Of a stretch of 41,629 bases of DNA, positions 24,847 through 33,778 are shown in pieces (the first letter of the stretch is position 1; each line of letters starts with the position of its first letter). This DNA comes from Streptococcus azizii (lineage in GTDB: Bacteria; Bacillota; Bacilli; Lactobacillales; Streptococcaceae): positions 1-41,629 of the forward strand of contig NZ_MSPR01000017.1 in assembly GCF_001984715.1 (NCBI RefSeq), in the 5' to 3' direction. The notes below the pieces were generated by a model. That model worked only from the letters and a program-made list of their open reading frames with translations, was not told where the DNA came from and did not search any database. A program made the position numbers and the translations under genes.

Positions 24847-24876
24847 ATGATGAAAAAGCGTTGGCGAATTTGTTAA
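24847..24876 (+). CDS. Possible 9-codon leader peptide MMKKRWRIC
   Basis: Directly behind the T-box terminator, AGGAGG (24835-24840) is followed six bases later by ATG ATG and a nine-codon frame containing one TGG codon and ending TAA. The ribosome site is the strongest in this operon, stronger than that of the first transporter gene. A preceding nine-codon frame from ATG 24817 ends TGA immediately before this ATG. Either it is a regulatory leader peptide or the eroded start of a lost gene. There is one Trp codon only, so ordinary Trp attenuation would be weak. Confidence 0.35.
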   Translation: MMKKRWRIC

Positions 24877-24932
24877 CGATACTGTCTGAATAGCAATGTT
24901 GAACTATGTGTAAACAAAGAGGAGATTAGAGT

Positions 24933-25931
24933 ATGAAAAACAAGAATTTATTGCTAACCATTCTGGCTTTGGTAGCGGTTGTGATGGGGGGAATTTTTCT
25001 AACCAATCAAAAGGGAGAGAAAAAAGAGCAGACTGAGGGGGAGACGGTGAAGGTCGGGGTCCTTCAGTTTGTGACTCACGAAGCTCTCGATGAAATTTAC
25101 CGCGGCATCCAAGATGGTCTAGCAGAAGAAGGCTATAAGGGTACGAATATCAAGATTGACTTTATGAATGCAGAAGGAGACCAAGGGAAAATCGCTACCA
25201 TGAGTAAGCAGTTGGTCTCAAATGGCAATCAGGTCTTGGTAGGAATTGCGACTCCAGCAGCCCAAGGCCTTGCCAATGCAAGCAGTGACTTGCCTGTTAT
25301 CATGGGAGCTATCACAGATCCAGTCGGTGCCAAATTAGTCGAAAGCCTGGAAAAGCCGGGGGCAAATGTGACAGGAGTTGCCTGCCCTCAACCGATCGCT
25401 CAACAGCTTGACCTGATTAAGAAAATAACCCCCAAGACCAAAACAATCGGTGTTCTTTACTCCAGTAACGAAGATAATTCAAAACTAAATGTAGAAAAAT
25501 TCACTGAATTGGCAGAAAAACAAGGCTACACAGTGCTGGCCTATCCAGTGCCATCTAGCAACGAGATTGCGTCAACGATGGCCGTCATGACCAGCAAGGT
25601 AGATGCTATCTGGGTACCACAGGATAATGCTATTGCCTCAGCCTTTAAGACAGTTGTTGCCAGCAACAAGGAAGCGAAAATTCCAATCTTTCCAAGTGCA
25701 GATACAATGGTGAAAGAAGGTGGTCTAGCATCTGTTGTTGTTAGCCAATATGGTCTTGGACTTTCAACAGGAAAAATGACAGCCAAGATATTGAAAGGAG
25801 CAAAACCAGCTGAGACGCCTGTCGATGTAGTGGATCAAGGCGAGCCAATCATTAACAAAAAAGTAGCAGCAGAATTGGGAATCGAGATTCCAGAAGAAAT
25901 CGAAAAAGCTGCTGGTGAAATTGTCGAATAA
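24933..25931 (+). CDS. trpX: ABC transporter substrate-binding protein, TrpX type
   Basis: A 332-residue extracytoplasmic binding protein of the ABC_sub_bind (PF04392) family. The N-terminus MKNKNLLLTILALVAVVMGG is a single hydrophobic signal/anchor. No lipobox cysteine follows, so it is membrane-anchored or secreted rather than a classical lipoprotein. Core motifs: VKVGVLQFVTHEALDEIYRG, QLVSNGNQVLVGIATPAAQG, LPVIMGAITDPVGAKLVES and TKTIGVLYSSNEDNSK. Together with the downstream permease and ATPase it matches the streptococcal TrpXYZ uptake system, which is known to sit behind tryptophan T-boxes; tryptophan or a precursor is the inferred substrate. Start ATG 24933 with AGAGGAG at 24918-24924. 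Confidence 0.88.
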   Translation: MKNKNLLLTILALVAVVMGGIFLTNQKGEKKEQTEGETVKVGVLQFVTHEALDEIYRGIQDGLAEEGYKGTNIKIDFMNAEGDQGKIATMSKQLVSNGNQVLVGIATPAAQGLANASSDLPVIMGAITDPVGAKLVESLEKPGANVTGVACPQPIAQQLDLIKKITPKTKTIGVLYSSNEDNSKLNVEKFTELAEKQGYTVLAYPVPSSNEIASTMAVMTSKVDAIWVPQDNAIASAFKTVVASNKEAKIPIFPSADTMVKEGGLASVVVSQYGLGLSTGKMTAKILKGAKPAETPVDVVDQGEPIINKKVAAELGIEIPEEIEKAAGEIVE

Positions 25932-26002
25932 GGATAGAAACGAAGAGGATATGGGTACTTTTTTACGGGTCCCTCTCCTCTCATTAGCAATAGGAAGAAA
26001 AT

Positions 26003-26869
26003 ATGATTGTATCAATAGTATCACAAGGTCTGGTCTGGTCCATCTTGGGACTTGGTATTTACATGACCTTTAGAATCTTGAATTTTCCAGATATGACAGC
26101 AGAAGGGAGTTTTCCTTTAGGAGGGGCGGTAGCAGTTACCCTGATTAGTGGGGGGATGAATCCGATTCTTGCTACTTTTTTAGCTGTCCTTTCAGGTTGT
26201 GTAGCAGGTTTGGTAACAGGACTGCTCTATACCAAGGGAAAGATTCCAACCCTTCTTTCAGGAATCCTGGTCATGACCTCTTGCCATTCGATCATGTTAA
26301 TGATTATGGGACGTGCTAACCTCGGACTGTTAGGGACGCAGCAGATTCAAGACTATCTCCCTTTTAGTAACGCTGTCAATAATCTTGTTGCGGGACTCAT
26401 CTTTGTAGTCATCGTCATTGTAGCTGTGCTTTTTTTCCTTGATACGAAGCTAGGTCAGGCCTATATCGCAACAGGGGATAATCCCGATATGGCAAGGAGC
26501 TTCGGTATCGATACTGACACTATGGAGTTGATGGGCTTGGTCCTGTCCAACGGGGTGATTGCCCTAGCAGGAGCGATTATTGCGCAGCAAGAAGGGTATG
26601 CAGATGTTTCGCGTGGTATTGGGGTCATCGTTGTTGGACTAGCTAGTCTCATCATCGGAGAAGTTCTCTTTAAGAGCTTGACCTTGGCAGAACGCTTGCT
26701 GACGATTGTAGTGGGAGCCATCATTTATCAGTTTCTCATCTGGGGGGTGATTGCCCTCGGTTTTAATACCAGCTACCTTCGCATTTATAGTGCGGTTATT
26801 TTAGCTATCTGCCTCATGATTCCAAGTCTGAAAACAAAATTCTTCAAAGGAGTGACCATTAGTAAATGA
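26003..26869 (+). CDS. trpY: ABC transporter permease, TrpY type
   Basis: A 288-residue membrane protein with eight or so hydrophobic segments, of the branched-chain amino acid/sugar type permease superfamily (BPD_transp_2). It begins MIVSIVSQGLVWSILGLGIY and contains FPDMTAEGSFPLGGAVAVTL, YIATGDNPDMARSFGID, which is the coupling region facing the ATPase, and GVIVVGLASLIIGEVLF. Its 3' end overlaps the ATPase gene by four bases (ATGA). A 71-base gap to trpX holds an imperfect G/C-rich hairpin (about 25944-25980) that may protect the trpX message or lower downstream expression. Confidence 0.9.
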   Translation: MIVSIVSQGLVWSILGLGIYMTFRILNFPDMTAEGSFPLGGAVAVTLISGGMNPILATFLAVLSGCVAGLVTGLLYTKGKIPTLLSGILVMTSCHSIMLMIMGRANLGLLGTQQIQDYLPFSNAVNNLVAGLIFVVIVIVAVLFFLDTKLGQAYIATGDNPDMARSFGIDTDTMELMGLVLSNGVIALAGAIIAQQEGYADVSRGIGVIVVGLASLIIGEVLFKSLTLAERLLTIVVGAIIYQFLIWGVIALGFNTSYLRIYSAVILAICLMIPSLKTKFFKGVTISK

Positions 26870-27624
26870 CAGTAATTGTAGAATTAGAAAATGCCACCAA
26901 AGTGGTCAATACTAGCTTTGATGAGGAGAAAGTTATCTTAAATCAGGTGTCTTTGACCATTCATGAGCATGACTTTATCACTATTTTGGGAGGAAACGGT
27001 GCAGGGAAATCGACCCTTTTCAATGTGATTGCAGGAACCTTGCCCCTGACAGATGGTAAGATTCGCATGATGGGAGAAGATGTGACGCATCTGTCACCCG
27101 AAAAGCGGGCTAAGTATGTGGCGCGTGTCTTTCAAGACCCTAAAATGGGAACAGCTCCTAGAATGACGGTCGCAGAAAACCTTTTGATTGCGAAGTTTCG
27201 CGGGGAAGGTCGAGGGCTTATTCCACGAAAATTGAATCGTCATAAGGAAGAATTTCAAGCAATCATTGCTCAGATTGGTAATGGGCTTGAAAAACATTTG
27301 GACACGCCGATTGAATTTCTCTCTGGTGGGCAACGGCAGGCTTTGAGTCTTCTTATGGCTACCTTAAAACGTCCGGAGCTGCTCCTTTTGGATGAGCATA
27401 CAGCCGCCCTTGACCCCAAGACCAGTGTGGCCTTGATGGAGTTGACGGATCGTTTTGTGACAAAGGACCAATTAACGGCTTTGATGATTACCCACCAGAT
27501 GGAAGCTGCCCTTAAATATGGGAATCGTCTCCTGGTCATGAAAGACGGGCAAATTGTGAAAGACTTGAATACAGCCGAAAAAGAAAAAATGGTCTTGGAA
27601 GATTACTATCGTTTATTTGAATAG
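26866..27624 (+). CDS. trpZ: ABC transporter ATP-binding protein, TrpZ type
   Basis: A 252-residue ATPase driving the TrpX/TrpY importer from the cytoplasmic face. Walker A GGNGAGKST at residues 42-50, signature LSGGQRQAL near 145-153, Walker B LLLLDEHTAALDP, and the switch His in MITHQMEAAL. The DEHTAALDP form instead of DEPT is usual for this subfamily. Start ATG 26866 overlaps the permease stop, so the pair is translationally coupled. Transcription is expected to depend on the upstream T-box. No strong terminator directly follows, only a repeat element. Confidence 0.9.
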   Translation: MTVIVELENATKVVNTSFDEEKVILNQVSLTIHEHDFITILGGNGAGKSTLFNVIAGTLPLTDGKIRMMGEDVTHLSPEKRAKYVARVFQDPKMGTAPRMTVAENLLIAKFRGEGRGLIPRKLNRHKEEFQAIIAQIGNGLEKHLDTPIEFLSGGQRQALSLLMATLKRPELLLLDEHTAALDPKTSVALMELTDRFVTKDQLTALMITHQMEAALKYGNRLLVMKDGQIVKDLNTAEKEKMVLEDYYRLFE

Positions 27625-27654
27625 GATGGGAAAGAGTAGGAAGAACTTCTTATC

Positions 27655-28035
27655 CTCTTAAAAAATCAAAAGGATACTTGTTCAACTTTCCTATTTTGCT
27701 GTAGCCCTTGTGAACGATGTTCACTTATGGATAGGGAAGACACTATCCAGTGGAGAGTTTCTTAGATACTAAGCTACACGTTGAGTTTTTTACGGACTTT
27801 GTATCTTTTCATATTTCCAACTTGAGACTGGGACAAAACGATTCTGATTTTTGCAATTCCTTATTATAAATTCTATGGAACCTACAATGAACCACTAAAA
27901 ACGAACAAGTATATTCAAAATGTTATATTTGTTCGTTTTTAGTATTTGGAACAGGAATTTTGTCCCAGCCTCGACTACCTTCGGCTTCGATGATAAGGAA
28001 ATGAGCCTAGTCTACTGTTGATTTTTATTGAGTAT
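27655..28035. repeat. MITE-like intergenic element E3 (carries an inserted second element)
   Basis: Left end AAAAAATCAAAAGGATAC; right end CTACTGTTGATTTTTATTGA followed by GTAT: same termini as E4, opposite to E2 and E5. A different inverted-repeat element (27824-27972) sits inside. No coding frame; the element occupies the gap between trpZ and rnjB. Confidence 0.7.
27824..27972. repeat. 149 bp inverted-repeat element nested in E3
   Basis: Ends GAGACTGGGACAAAA and TTTTGTCCCAGCCTC are near-perfect inverted repeats. An inner perfect hairpin pairs ACTAAAAACGAACAA (from 27894) with TTGTTCGTTTTTAGT (to 27942). A partial end of the same type occurs at 17420-17431. GGGACAAAA-type ends are common in streptococcal intergenic regions, but I cannot put a name to this one. 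Confidence 0.75.
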
Positions 28036-28070
28036 GGTGGAGTCCTACTCTTCTTTTTTTGAGCTATATT

Positions 28071-28099
28071 TTGAAAAAAAACTGAAAAAAGGGTATAAT
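28071..28099 (+). promoter_or_regulatory. Promoter of rnjB
   Basis: TTGAAA (28071-28076), 17 bases, TATAAT (28094-28099). It implies a 5' leader of about 220 bases before the ATG at 28325. Confidence 0.8.
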
Positions 28100-28324
28100 G
28101 GTACAGATATGCAAGAAGTTGCAAGACTGTAATTCGACTTGGGATTCCAAGGACCGTTAGTAATACTATTAGAAAATCACCCCCATATTGACTCCTTCCT
28201 CTTTGGAACTGCGTCCGTTTTATGGTGTAAGATGAGCTTAATAAAGTTTGCGCTGTCATCAGTTTACCTGATGGCAACTCGTCCGATTTTCTGTAAGAAC
28301 AAACAAATAAATAAAGGAGTTATC

Positions 28325-29986
28325 ATGACAGATATAAAAATAATGGCTTTGGGAGGTGTCCGTGAGAACGGGAAGAATCTCTACATCGCTGAAGTTAATG
28401 ACACGATTTTTGTCCTGGATGCTGGGCTGAAATATCCGGAAAATGAACAGCTTGGTGTCGATGTCATCGTACCAAATGTTGAATATCTGGTGGAAAATAA
28501 GAAGCGGGTGGCAGGGGTGTTTTTGACCCATGGGCATGCAGATGCGATCGGAGCCCTGCCCTATCTACTAGAAAATGTCCGAGTTCCTGTCTTTGGTTCC
28601 CACTTGACCATTGAACTGGCTAAATTGGTGGTCAAAAATTATAATGCCACCAAGAAGTTTAAGGATTTCCATGTCATCAATGCCGAAACAGAGATTGATT
28701 TTGGTACCTCGGTTGTGTCCTTTTTTAAAACAACTCACTCCATTCCTGAAAGTCTGGGGGTTGTTATCAAGACAGACGAGGGCAATATCGTCTATACAGG
28801 CGATTTCAAATTTGATCAGGCAGCAAATCCTTTTTACAAGACCGACTTTGGTCGCTTAGCAGAAATTGGAAATGAGGGGGTATTAGCCCTCCTGTCTGAT
28901 TCAGCCAATGCAGATAACAATATCCAGGTTGCCAGTATGCACGAAGAAGCAGAGGAAATTCTCAATACCATTGCAGACTGGGAAGGACGTGTTATTGTTG
29001 CAGCAGTTGCTAGTAACATTGTCCGTATCCAGCAGATCTTTGATGCCGCTGAAGCAACCGGTCGCCGTGTGGTACTGACAGGGTACGATGTGGAAAATAT
29101 CGTCCGCACCGCTATTCAACTGAAAAAATTGCGCTTGGTCAGTGAACGCTTGCTGATTAAGCCAAAAGAGATGAATCGCTTTGAAGACAATGAACTGATT
29201 ATTCTGGAAACAGGCCGCATGGGCGAGCCTTTAAACGGTTTGCGTAAGATGTCAATCGGTCGTCACCGCTATGTCGAAATAAAAGAAGGAGACTTGGTCT
29301 ACATTGTCACGACACCGACCATTTCCAAAGAAGCAGTTGTGGCACGGGTAGAAAATATGATCTACCAGGCAGGCGGTGTCGTCAAGTCCATCACCAAGAA
29401 CTTGAGGGTTTCAGGACATGGGAATGCGCGCGATTTGCAGTTGATGCTCAATATCTTGCGTCCTAAGTATTTGTTCCCTATACAGGGGGAGTATCGCCAG
29501 CTGGATGCCCACGCACGTGCGGCGCTTGAAATCGGTCTATACCCAGAAAACATCTTCATCGTGAAACGGGGTGATGTCATGAGTTATGAGCAGGGGGAAT
29601 TTGTGCATGCTGGTTCTGTTCCTGCTGGTGATGTCATGATCGATGGAAATGCCATTGGTGATGTGGGGAATATCGTTTTGCGCGATCGGAAGATTTTGTC
29701 AGAAGACGGTATTTTCATCGTGGTCATTACCGTTAGTCGTCGTGAAAAACGGATTATTTCAAAAGCTAAGGTCCATACGCGTGGCTTTGTCTATGTCAAA
29801 AAGAGTCGTGATATTCTGCGTGAAGCCTCTGAACTGGTCAATACGACAGTAGAAGACTATTTCACCAAGGACAGTTTTGACTGGACTGAGCTGAAATCAT
29901 CTGTTCGCGATGAATTAGCAAAATACCTCTTTGATCAAACCAAGAGACGTCCAGCTATTTTACCTGTTATCATGGAAGTCAAATAG
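28325..29986 (+). CDS. rnjB: Ribonuclease J2
   Basis: A 553-residue metallo-beta-lactamase/beta-CASP RNase. The ATG at 28325 is chosen because AAGGAG (28315-28319 region) precedes it and MTDIKIMALGGVRENGKNLY is the typical J2 start; the longer open frame from 28139 lies in the leader. The metal motif reads HGHADAIG (69-76). RNase J1 has HxHxDH, so one histidine is replaced by alanine, the known J2 signature of weak or no activity. J2 acts with J1 in a complex that matures and decays RNA. Beta-CASP and C-terminal domain motifs follow (VVLTGYDVENIVRTAIQLKK; RVSGHGNARDLQLMLN; RRPAILPVIMEVK). Confidence 0.94.
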   Translation: MTDIKIMALGGVRENGKNLYIAEVNDTIFVLDAGLKYPENEQLGVDVIVPNVEYLVENKKRVAGVFLTHGHADAIGALPYLLENVRVPVFGSHLTIELAKLVVKNYNATKKFKDFHVINAETEIDFGTSVVSFFKTTHSIPESLGVVIKTDEGNIVYTGDFKFDQAANPFYKTDFGRLAEIGNEGVLALLSDSANADNNIQVASMHEEAEEILNTIADWEGRVIVAAVASNIVRIQQIFDAAEATGRRVVLTGYDVENIVRTAIQLKKLRLVSERLLIKPKEMNRFEDNELIILETGRMGEPLNGLRKMSIGRHRYVEIKEGDLVYIVTTPTISKEAVVARVENMIYQAGGVVKSITKNLRVSGHGNARDLQLMLNILRPKYLFPIQGEYRQLDAHARAALEIGLYPENIFIVKRGDVMSYEQGEFVHAGSVPAGDVMIDGNAIGDVGNIVLRDRKILSEDGIFIVVITVSRREKRIISKAKVHTRGFVYVKKSRDILREASELVNTTVEDYFTKDSFDWTELKSSVRDELAKYLFDQTKRRPAILPVIMEVK

Positions 29987-29996
29987 TATACTCATT

Positions 29997-30230
29997 TATA
30001 CTCTTTAAAAATCAAAAGGATACGTTGTCAAGAGTCTCGGTGAATTGAACACGGGCTAAAAGCTCGGAAAAAAGATAGGCAGATGTTTCAGCTTTAGCTG
30101 ATTACAGATGAGAATCCCTTTAGGGATAGATTTCCTCGTGTTCAACGAACACGTCGTCAATCTCCTATTTTTCAGTCGCTTTTTACACGCCCTTTGTATC
30201 TTAGTCTACTTTTGATTTTTATTGAGTATA
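29997..30230. repeat. MITE-like intergenic element E4
   Basis: Left end TATACTCTTTAAAAATCAAA then AGGATAC; right end CTACTTTTGATTTTTATTGA then GTATA. About 234 bp, inverted relative to E2 and E5. Interior has small hairpins (for example CGTGTTCAACGAACACG near 30136) and no gene. Confidence 0.8.
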
Positions 30231-30255
30231 AACAACTATATAGACAAATAGGCAG

Positions 30256-30296
30256 AAAAAGGTGGAGCTGGCTGTATCAGTAAGCAACACCTTTTT
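30256..30296 (+). terminator. Terminator-like hairpin between rnjB and estA
   Basis: AAAAAGGTG (30256-30264) pairs with CACCTTTTT (30288-30296) around a 23-base loop, ending in a T run. It probably ends the rnjB transcript, beyond element E4. Confidence 0.6.
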
Positions 30297-30321
30297 ATAG
30301 ACGATGAGAAGGAGGAGCAAG

Positions 30322-31107
30322 ATGGCTCTAATGAGTATTACCTATTACTCTCCCGTTATGGATTTGGACTTGTCAATGCAGGTCTTGTACCCAGACCAGG
30401 GGCGGGTAGACAATGCTGATGATACAGATATTCCGGTTTTGTATCTTTTACATGGAATGGGCGGGCGTGATACCACTTGGTTGCGCTTGACGGCCTTGGA
30501 ACGTTTGGTACGAAAGACCAATCTGATTGTCGTTATGCCGGATACCCATAATGGATGGTATGTGAATACCCAGTATGGCTATCCCTATTTCGATGCCTTA
30601 GCAGTTGAATTACCAGACGTTTTAAAGCGCTTCTTTCCAAATATGACAGACAAGCGAGAGAAAACCTTCATTGCAGGCCTGTCTATGGGAGGTTATGGAG
30701 CCATGCGCCTAGCCCTAGAAACCAATCGCTTTTCTCATGTTGCCAGCCTATCAGGAGCTCTTAGCTTTAAGGGGCTTGATCCAAGAAAGGAAGGTTTGGG
30801 CAGTGCTGCTTATTGGATTGGAACCTTCGGTGAGATTGCAGATTGGGAAAGTCCCGAAAATCCTCATTCCCTCATCCAGCTAGCTAAAACAGCAGATAAG
30901 ACAAGTAAGATGTATATCTGGTGTGGGGAGCAGGACTTCCTGCTGCCTGCCAACGACTTTGCGGCTCAATCCTTTAAGGAGCTGGGCTATGAAGTCGATT
31001 ATCAGACGGCACCAGGCAGGCATGAGTGGTACTACTGGGATAAGCAGTTGGAAGTGGTATTATCGTGGCTTCCGATTGATTTTCAACTAGAAGAGCGGTT
31101 ATCATAA
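30322..31107 (+). CDS. estA: Tributyrin esterase (EstA), alpha/beta hydrolase
   Basis: A 261-residue cytoplasmic esterase of the esterase-D/S-formylglutathione hydrolase type. ATG 30322 is chosen because GGAGGAG (30311-30317) precedes it; the frame can extend to 30304, but that would put the ribosome site inside the gene. The nucleophile elbow GLSMGGYG places Ser121; Asp205 in CGEQDFLLP and His234 in [11 protein letters not shown] fit the rest of the triad, and [14 protein letters not shown] gives the oxyanion region. Known streptococcal EstA cleaves short-chain esters such as tributyrin, and in pneumococcus also acetylated sugars. It ends about 24 bases before the ABC-F gene. Confidence 0.9.
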   Translation: MALMSITYYSPVMDLDLSMQVLYPDQGRVDNADDTDIPVLYLLHGMGGRDTTWLRLTALERLVRKTNLIVVMPDTHNGWYVNTQYGYPYFDALAVELPDVLKRFFPNMTDKREKTFIAGLSMGGYGAMRLALETNRFSHVASLSGALSFKGLDPRKEGLGSAAYWIGTFGEIADWESPENPHSLIQLAKTADKTSKMYIWCGEQDFLLPANDFAAQSFKELGYEVDYQTAPGRHEWYYWDKQLEVVLSWLPIDFQLEERLS

Positions 31108-31114
31108 TAGAAGA

Positions 31115-31124
31115 TGTGATACAA
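31115..31124 (+). promoter_or_regulatory. Possible extended -10 ahead of the ABC-F gene
   Basis: TGATACAAT lies directly before AAGG and the ATG at 31132, so a transcript from here would have almost no leader. The -35 is weak; readthrough from estA is the alternative. Confidence 0.35.
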
Positions 31125-31131
31125 TAAGGCT

Positions 31132-33036
31132 ATGATTATATTACAAGGAAATAAGATTGAGCGCTCCTTTGCAGGGGAGCTGCTCTTTAAAAATATTGAT
31201 TTACAGGTGGATGAACGCGATCGAATAGCCCTAGTAGGGAAAAATGGTGCTGGAAAGTCGACCTTACTCAAAATTCTGGTTGGAGAAGAGGCCCCGACTA
31301 GCGGTGACATCAACCGAAAAAAAGATTTATCCCTGTCCTATCTGGCGCAAAATAGCCGTTTTGAATCAGATAAGACCATTTATGAAGAGATGTTGCAGGT
31401 CTTTTCAGAACTTCGTCAGACAGAGCAACGCTTGCGGGAGATGGAAATTCAAATGGGAGAGTTGACAGGTCAAGAGTTGGAGCAACTGATTCAGACCTAT
31501 GATAGTCTGTCAGAAGCCTTTCGTGTGGCAGGGGGCTTTACTTACGAAGCCGATATTCGTGCTATTTTAAATGGATTCAAGTTTGATGAATCGATGTGGC
31601 AGATGAAGATTTCAGCCCTGTCAGGTGGACAAAATACCCGCTTGGCCTTGGCTAAAATGTTGCTAGAAAAACCAGAGTTACTGGTCCTAGATGAGCCGAC
31701 CAATCATTTGGATATTGAAACGATTGCCTGGCTAGAAAATTACCTCATTCATTATAAGGGGGCGATCCTTGTTGTCAGCCATGATCGCTATTTTTTAGAC
31801 AAGATTGCGACCATTACACTTGATTTGACTGCGACTTCTTTGGATCGCTATGTGGGGAATTACTCGACCTTTATGGAGTTAAAACACCAGAAGCTACAGA
31901 TTGAATGGCAACATTATGAAAAGCAACAAAAGGAAATTGCTAAGCTGGAGGATTTTGTCCAAAAGAATATCGTTCGAGCTTCAACCACCAAGCGAGCCCA
32001 GGCACGGCGTAAGCAACTGGAAAAAATGGAGCGATTAGATAAGCCGACCTTGGAACAAACATCTGCTAAGATGACCTTCTACTCAGCCAAGACCTCTGGG
32101 AATATTGTCCTGACAGTCGATCAGGCTGCAGTGGGCTACAATGGTGAGGTTCTTTCGGAACCGATTCAGATTGATCAGAGAAAATTGGATGCCATAGCTG
32201 TTGTGGGATCCAATGGTATCGGAAAAACAACGCTTTTAAAATCAATCGTGGGTCAATTACCTTTTATCAAGGGAGGGGCGAAGTTCGGAGCTAATGTTGA
32301 AATCGGCTATTATGACCAGACCCAGTCTGCCCTAACTCCTTCTAATTCTGTTTTAGAAGAATTGTGGTCTGCCTTTCCCACGACCCCTGAGGTGGAAATC
32401 CGCAACCGTTTGGGAGCCTTTCTCTTTTCAGGTGATGATGTCAAAAAATCTATTGCTATGCTCTCTGGTGGAGAAAAGGCGCGAGTCTTATTAGCCAAAC
32501 TGTCCATGGAAAATAATAATTTTCTAATCTTGGATGAGCCGACCAATCATCTGGATATTGATAGCAAGGAGGTTTTGGAAGAGGCTCTCATTCAGTACGA
32601 CGGGACACTGCTCTTTGTCAGCCATGACCGCTATTTTATCAATCGAGTAGCAACCAAAGTTCTCGAATTATCTGAAACAGGTAGCACCCTTTACTTGGGA
32701 GATTACGATTATTATTTGGAGAAAAAAGCGGAGCAGTTATCTAGCCTGAACGAGATAACTGATTCGGCTAGTACAGGACATTCCAATGGAGCTAGTGACT
32801 ATCAAACACAGAAAGAAAGCCAAAAAGAGCAACGCAAAATAGCTCGCCGAATTGAGCAAATTGAAATGGACATTGATGAGTTGGAAAATTGTTCCTCCAA
32901 GTTGCAAGCAGCGATGCTTGAAACAAATGATGTGGAGGACTTGACCGCTCTTCAAAAGGAACTAGATGACCTCCTAGACCAGCAGAATGAGCTGCTACAA
33001 GAATGGGAGGAACTGACAGAGGCGCTTGTGACATGA
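31132..33036 (+). CDS. ABC-F family ATPase (YdiF-like)
   Basis: A 634-residue protein with two ABC domains and no membrane segments. First Walker A GKNGAGKST near residues 36-44, LSGGQNTRLALAK, LLVLDEPTNHLDIETIAWLE; second GSNGIGKTT, LSGGEKARVLLAK, FLILDEPTNHLDID. Between them lies the P-site tRNA interaction linker, rich in charged helices (ENYLIHY... to ASTTKRAQARRKQLEKMERL). A C-terminal coiled coil (about 565-630, QKESQKEQRKIARRIEQIEM then IDELE) makes it like Bacillus YdiF. ABC-F proteins act on the ribosome, rescuing stalled or inhibited translation; whether this one gives antibiotic protection cannot be told. Start ATG 31132 has only AAGG two bases upstream. Confidence 0.9.
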   Translation: MIILQGNKIERSFAGELLFKNIDLQVDERDRIALVGKNGAGKSTLLKILVGEEAPTSGDINRKKDLSLSYLAQNSRFESDKTIYEEMLQVFSELRQTEQRLREMEIQMGELTGQELEQLIQTYDSLSEAFRVAGGFTYEADIRAILNGFKFDESMWQMKISALSGGQNTRLALAKMLLEKPELLVLDEPTNHLDIETIAWLENYLIHYKGAILVVSHDRYFLDKIATITLDLTATSLDRYVGNYSTFMELKHQKLQIEWQHYEKQQKEIAKLEDFVQKNIVRASTTKRAQARRKQLEKMERLDKPTLEQTSAKMTFYSAKTSGNIVLTVDQAAVGYNGEVLSEPIQIDQRKLDAIAVVGSNGIGKTTLLKSIVGQLPFIKGGAKFGANVEIGYYDQTQSALTPSNSVLEELWSAFPTTPEVEIRNRLGAFLFSGDDVKKSIAMLSGGEKARVLLAKLSMENNNFLILDEPTNHLDIDSKEVLEEALIQYDGTLLFVSHDRYFINRVATKVLELSETGSTLYLGDYDYYLEKKAEQLSSLNEITDSASTGHSNGASDYQTQKESQKEQRKIARRIEQIEMDIDELENCSSKLQAAMLETNDVEDLTALQKELDDLLDQQNELLQEWEELTEALVT

Positions 33037-33092
33037 GTTTTCTGTATGGCTATTTTTGATTTTGGTTGAGGATAAAATAGAAACAGTATATA

Positions 33093-33625
33093 ATACTCAA
33101 TAAAAATCAAAAGTAGACTAGCTTTCACAATTGAGAATTGTGAAAGGTTGGAAATGAGATTAGCAGCGCTAATTTCCTTATAATCGCAGGCGAAGGTAGT
33201 TGAAATAGTTGATAACTATTTCAAGTTGGAAATAAGAAAAGTCACGACTTTTCTCAATAGTTCCATCTTATTTGGAGGGAACAGGCTGAAAAGCTCCACT
33301 GGATCTTTTCACTCATCAAGATACGAGGGCGTTTGACACGAGTTTCACTCGTTCTATTTCCAACCTCCAACAGTCTATCCCTAGACTGTTGAAGCGAGCA
33401 AAGCAAAAATGGGATTGAAACAGTTTGGGGAACTGTTTCAACGGTCACCTAGAAACAAGAAAGTGACCACAGAAGCCTGACCTAGGAAAAACTATCCCAA
33501 AGGGATTCTCAGCTGTAATCAGCTAAAGCTGAAACAGCTGCCTATCTTTTTTGCATAGCTCGTAGTCCGAGTTCAATTCACCGAGGCAAGTTGACGAAGT
33601 ATCCTTTTGATTTTTAAAGAGTATA
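33093..33625. repeat. MITE-like intergenic element E5 (longest copy)
   Basis: 533 bp between ATACTCAATAAAAATCAAAA and TCCTTTTGATTTTTAAAGAG then TATA. It contains several internal hairpins: CTTTCACAATTGAGAATTGTGAAAG-type near 33121, a CAACAGTC/GACTGTTG pair near 33366 and GAAACAGTT/AACTGTTTC near 33415. Most sub-blocks recur in E1, E2 or E4. No gene. Confidence 0.78.
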
Positions 33626-33628
33626 AGT

Positions 33629-33664
33629 AAAAGAGCATCTCCGCTACTAGGGAAATGCTCTTTT
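33629..33664. terminator. Terminator hairpin between convergent units
   Basis: AAAAGAGCAT (33629-33638) pairs with ATGCTCTTTT (33655-33664). With A-rich and T-rich flanks it can act in both directions, between the ABC-F gene and the minus-strand murT-gatD unit. Confidence 0.75.
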
Positions 33665-33735
33665 ATAATGAGAGGAGAGTCCTGGTTCAACCACCTCCAA
33701 AATCTTGTTGATAGATCTTTTAAATAGAGCTTCCT

Positions 33736-33762
33736 CCTGCTAGTCTATCGGAGGCTAGCAGG
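33736..33762 (-). terminator. Hairpin after the minus-strand lapA-like gene
   Basis: CCTGCTAG and CTAGCAGG form an 8 bp stem 17 bases beyond the stop of the last minus-strand gene. The T-tract is poor, so it may be an RNA-stabilising hairpin. Confidence 0.45.
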
Positions 33763-33778
33763 GCTATCCTGCTTTGAT

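Noticed and set aside
28139..28324. N-terminal extension of RNase J2
   Set aside because: The extra residues have no similarity to J2 and the normal start has a good ribosome site; the region is leader.
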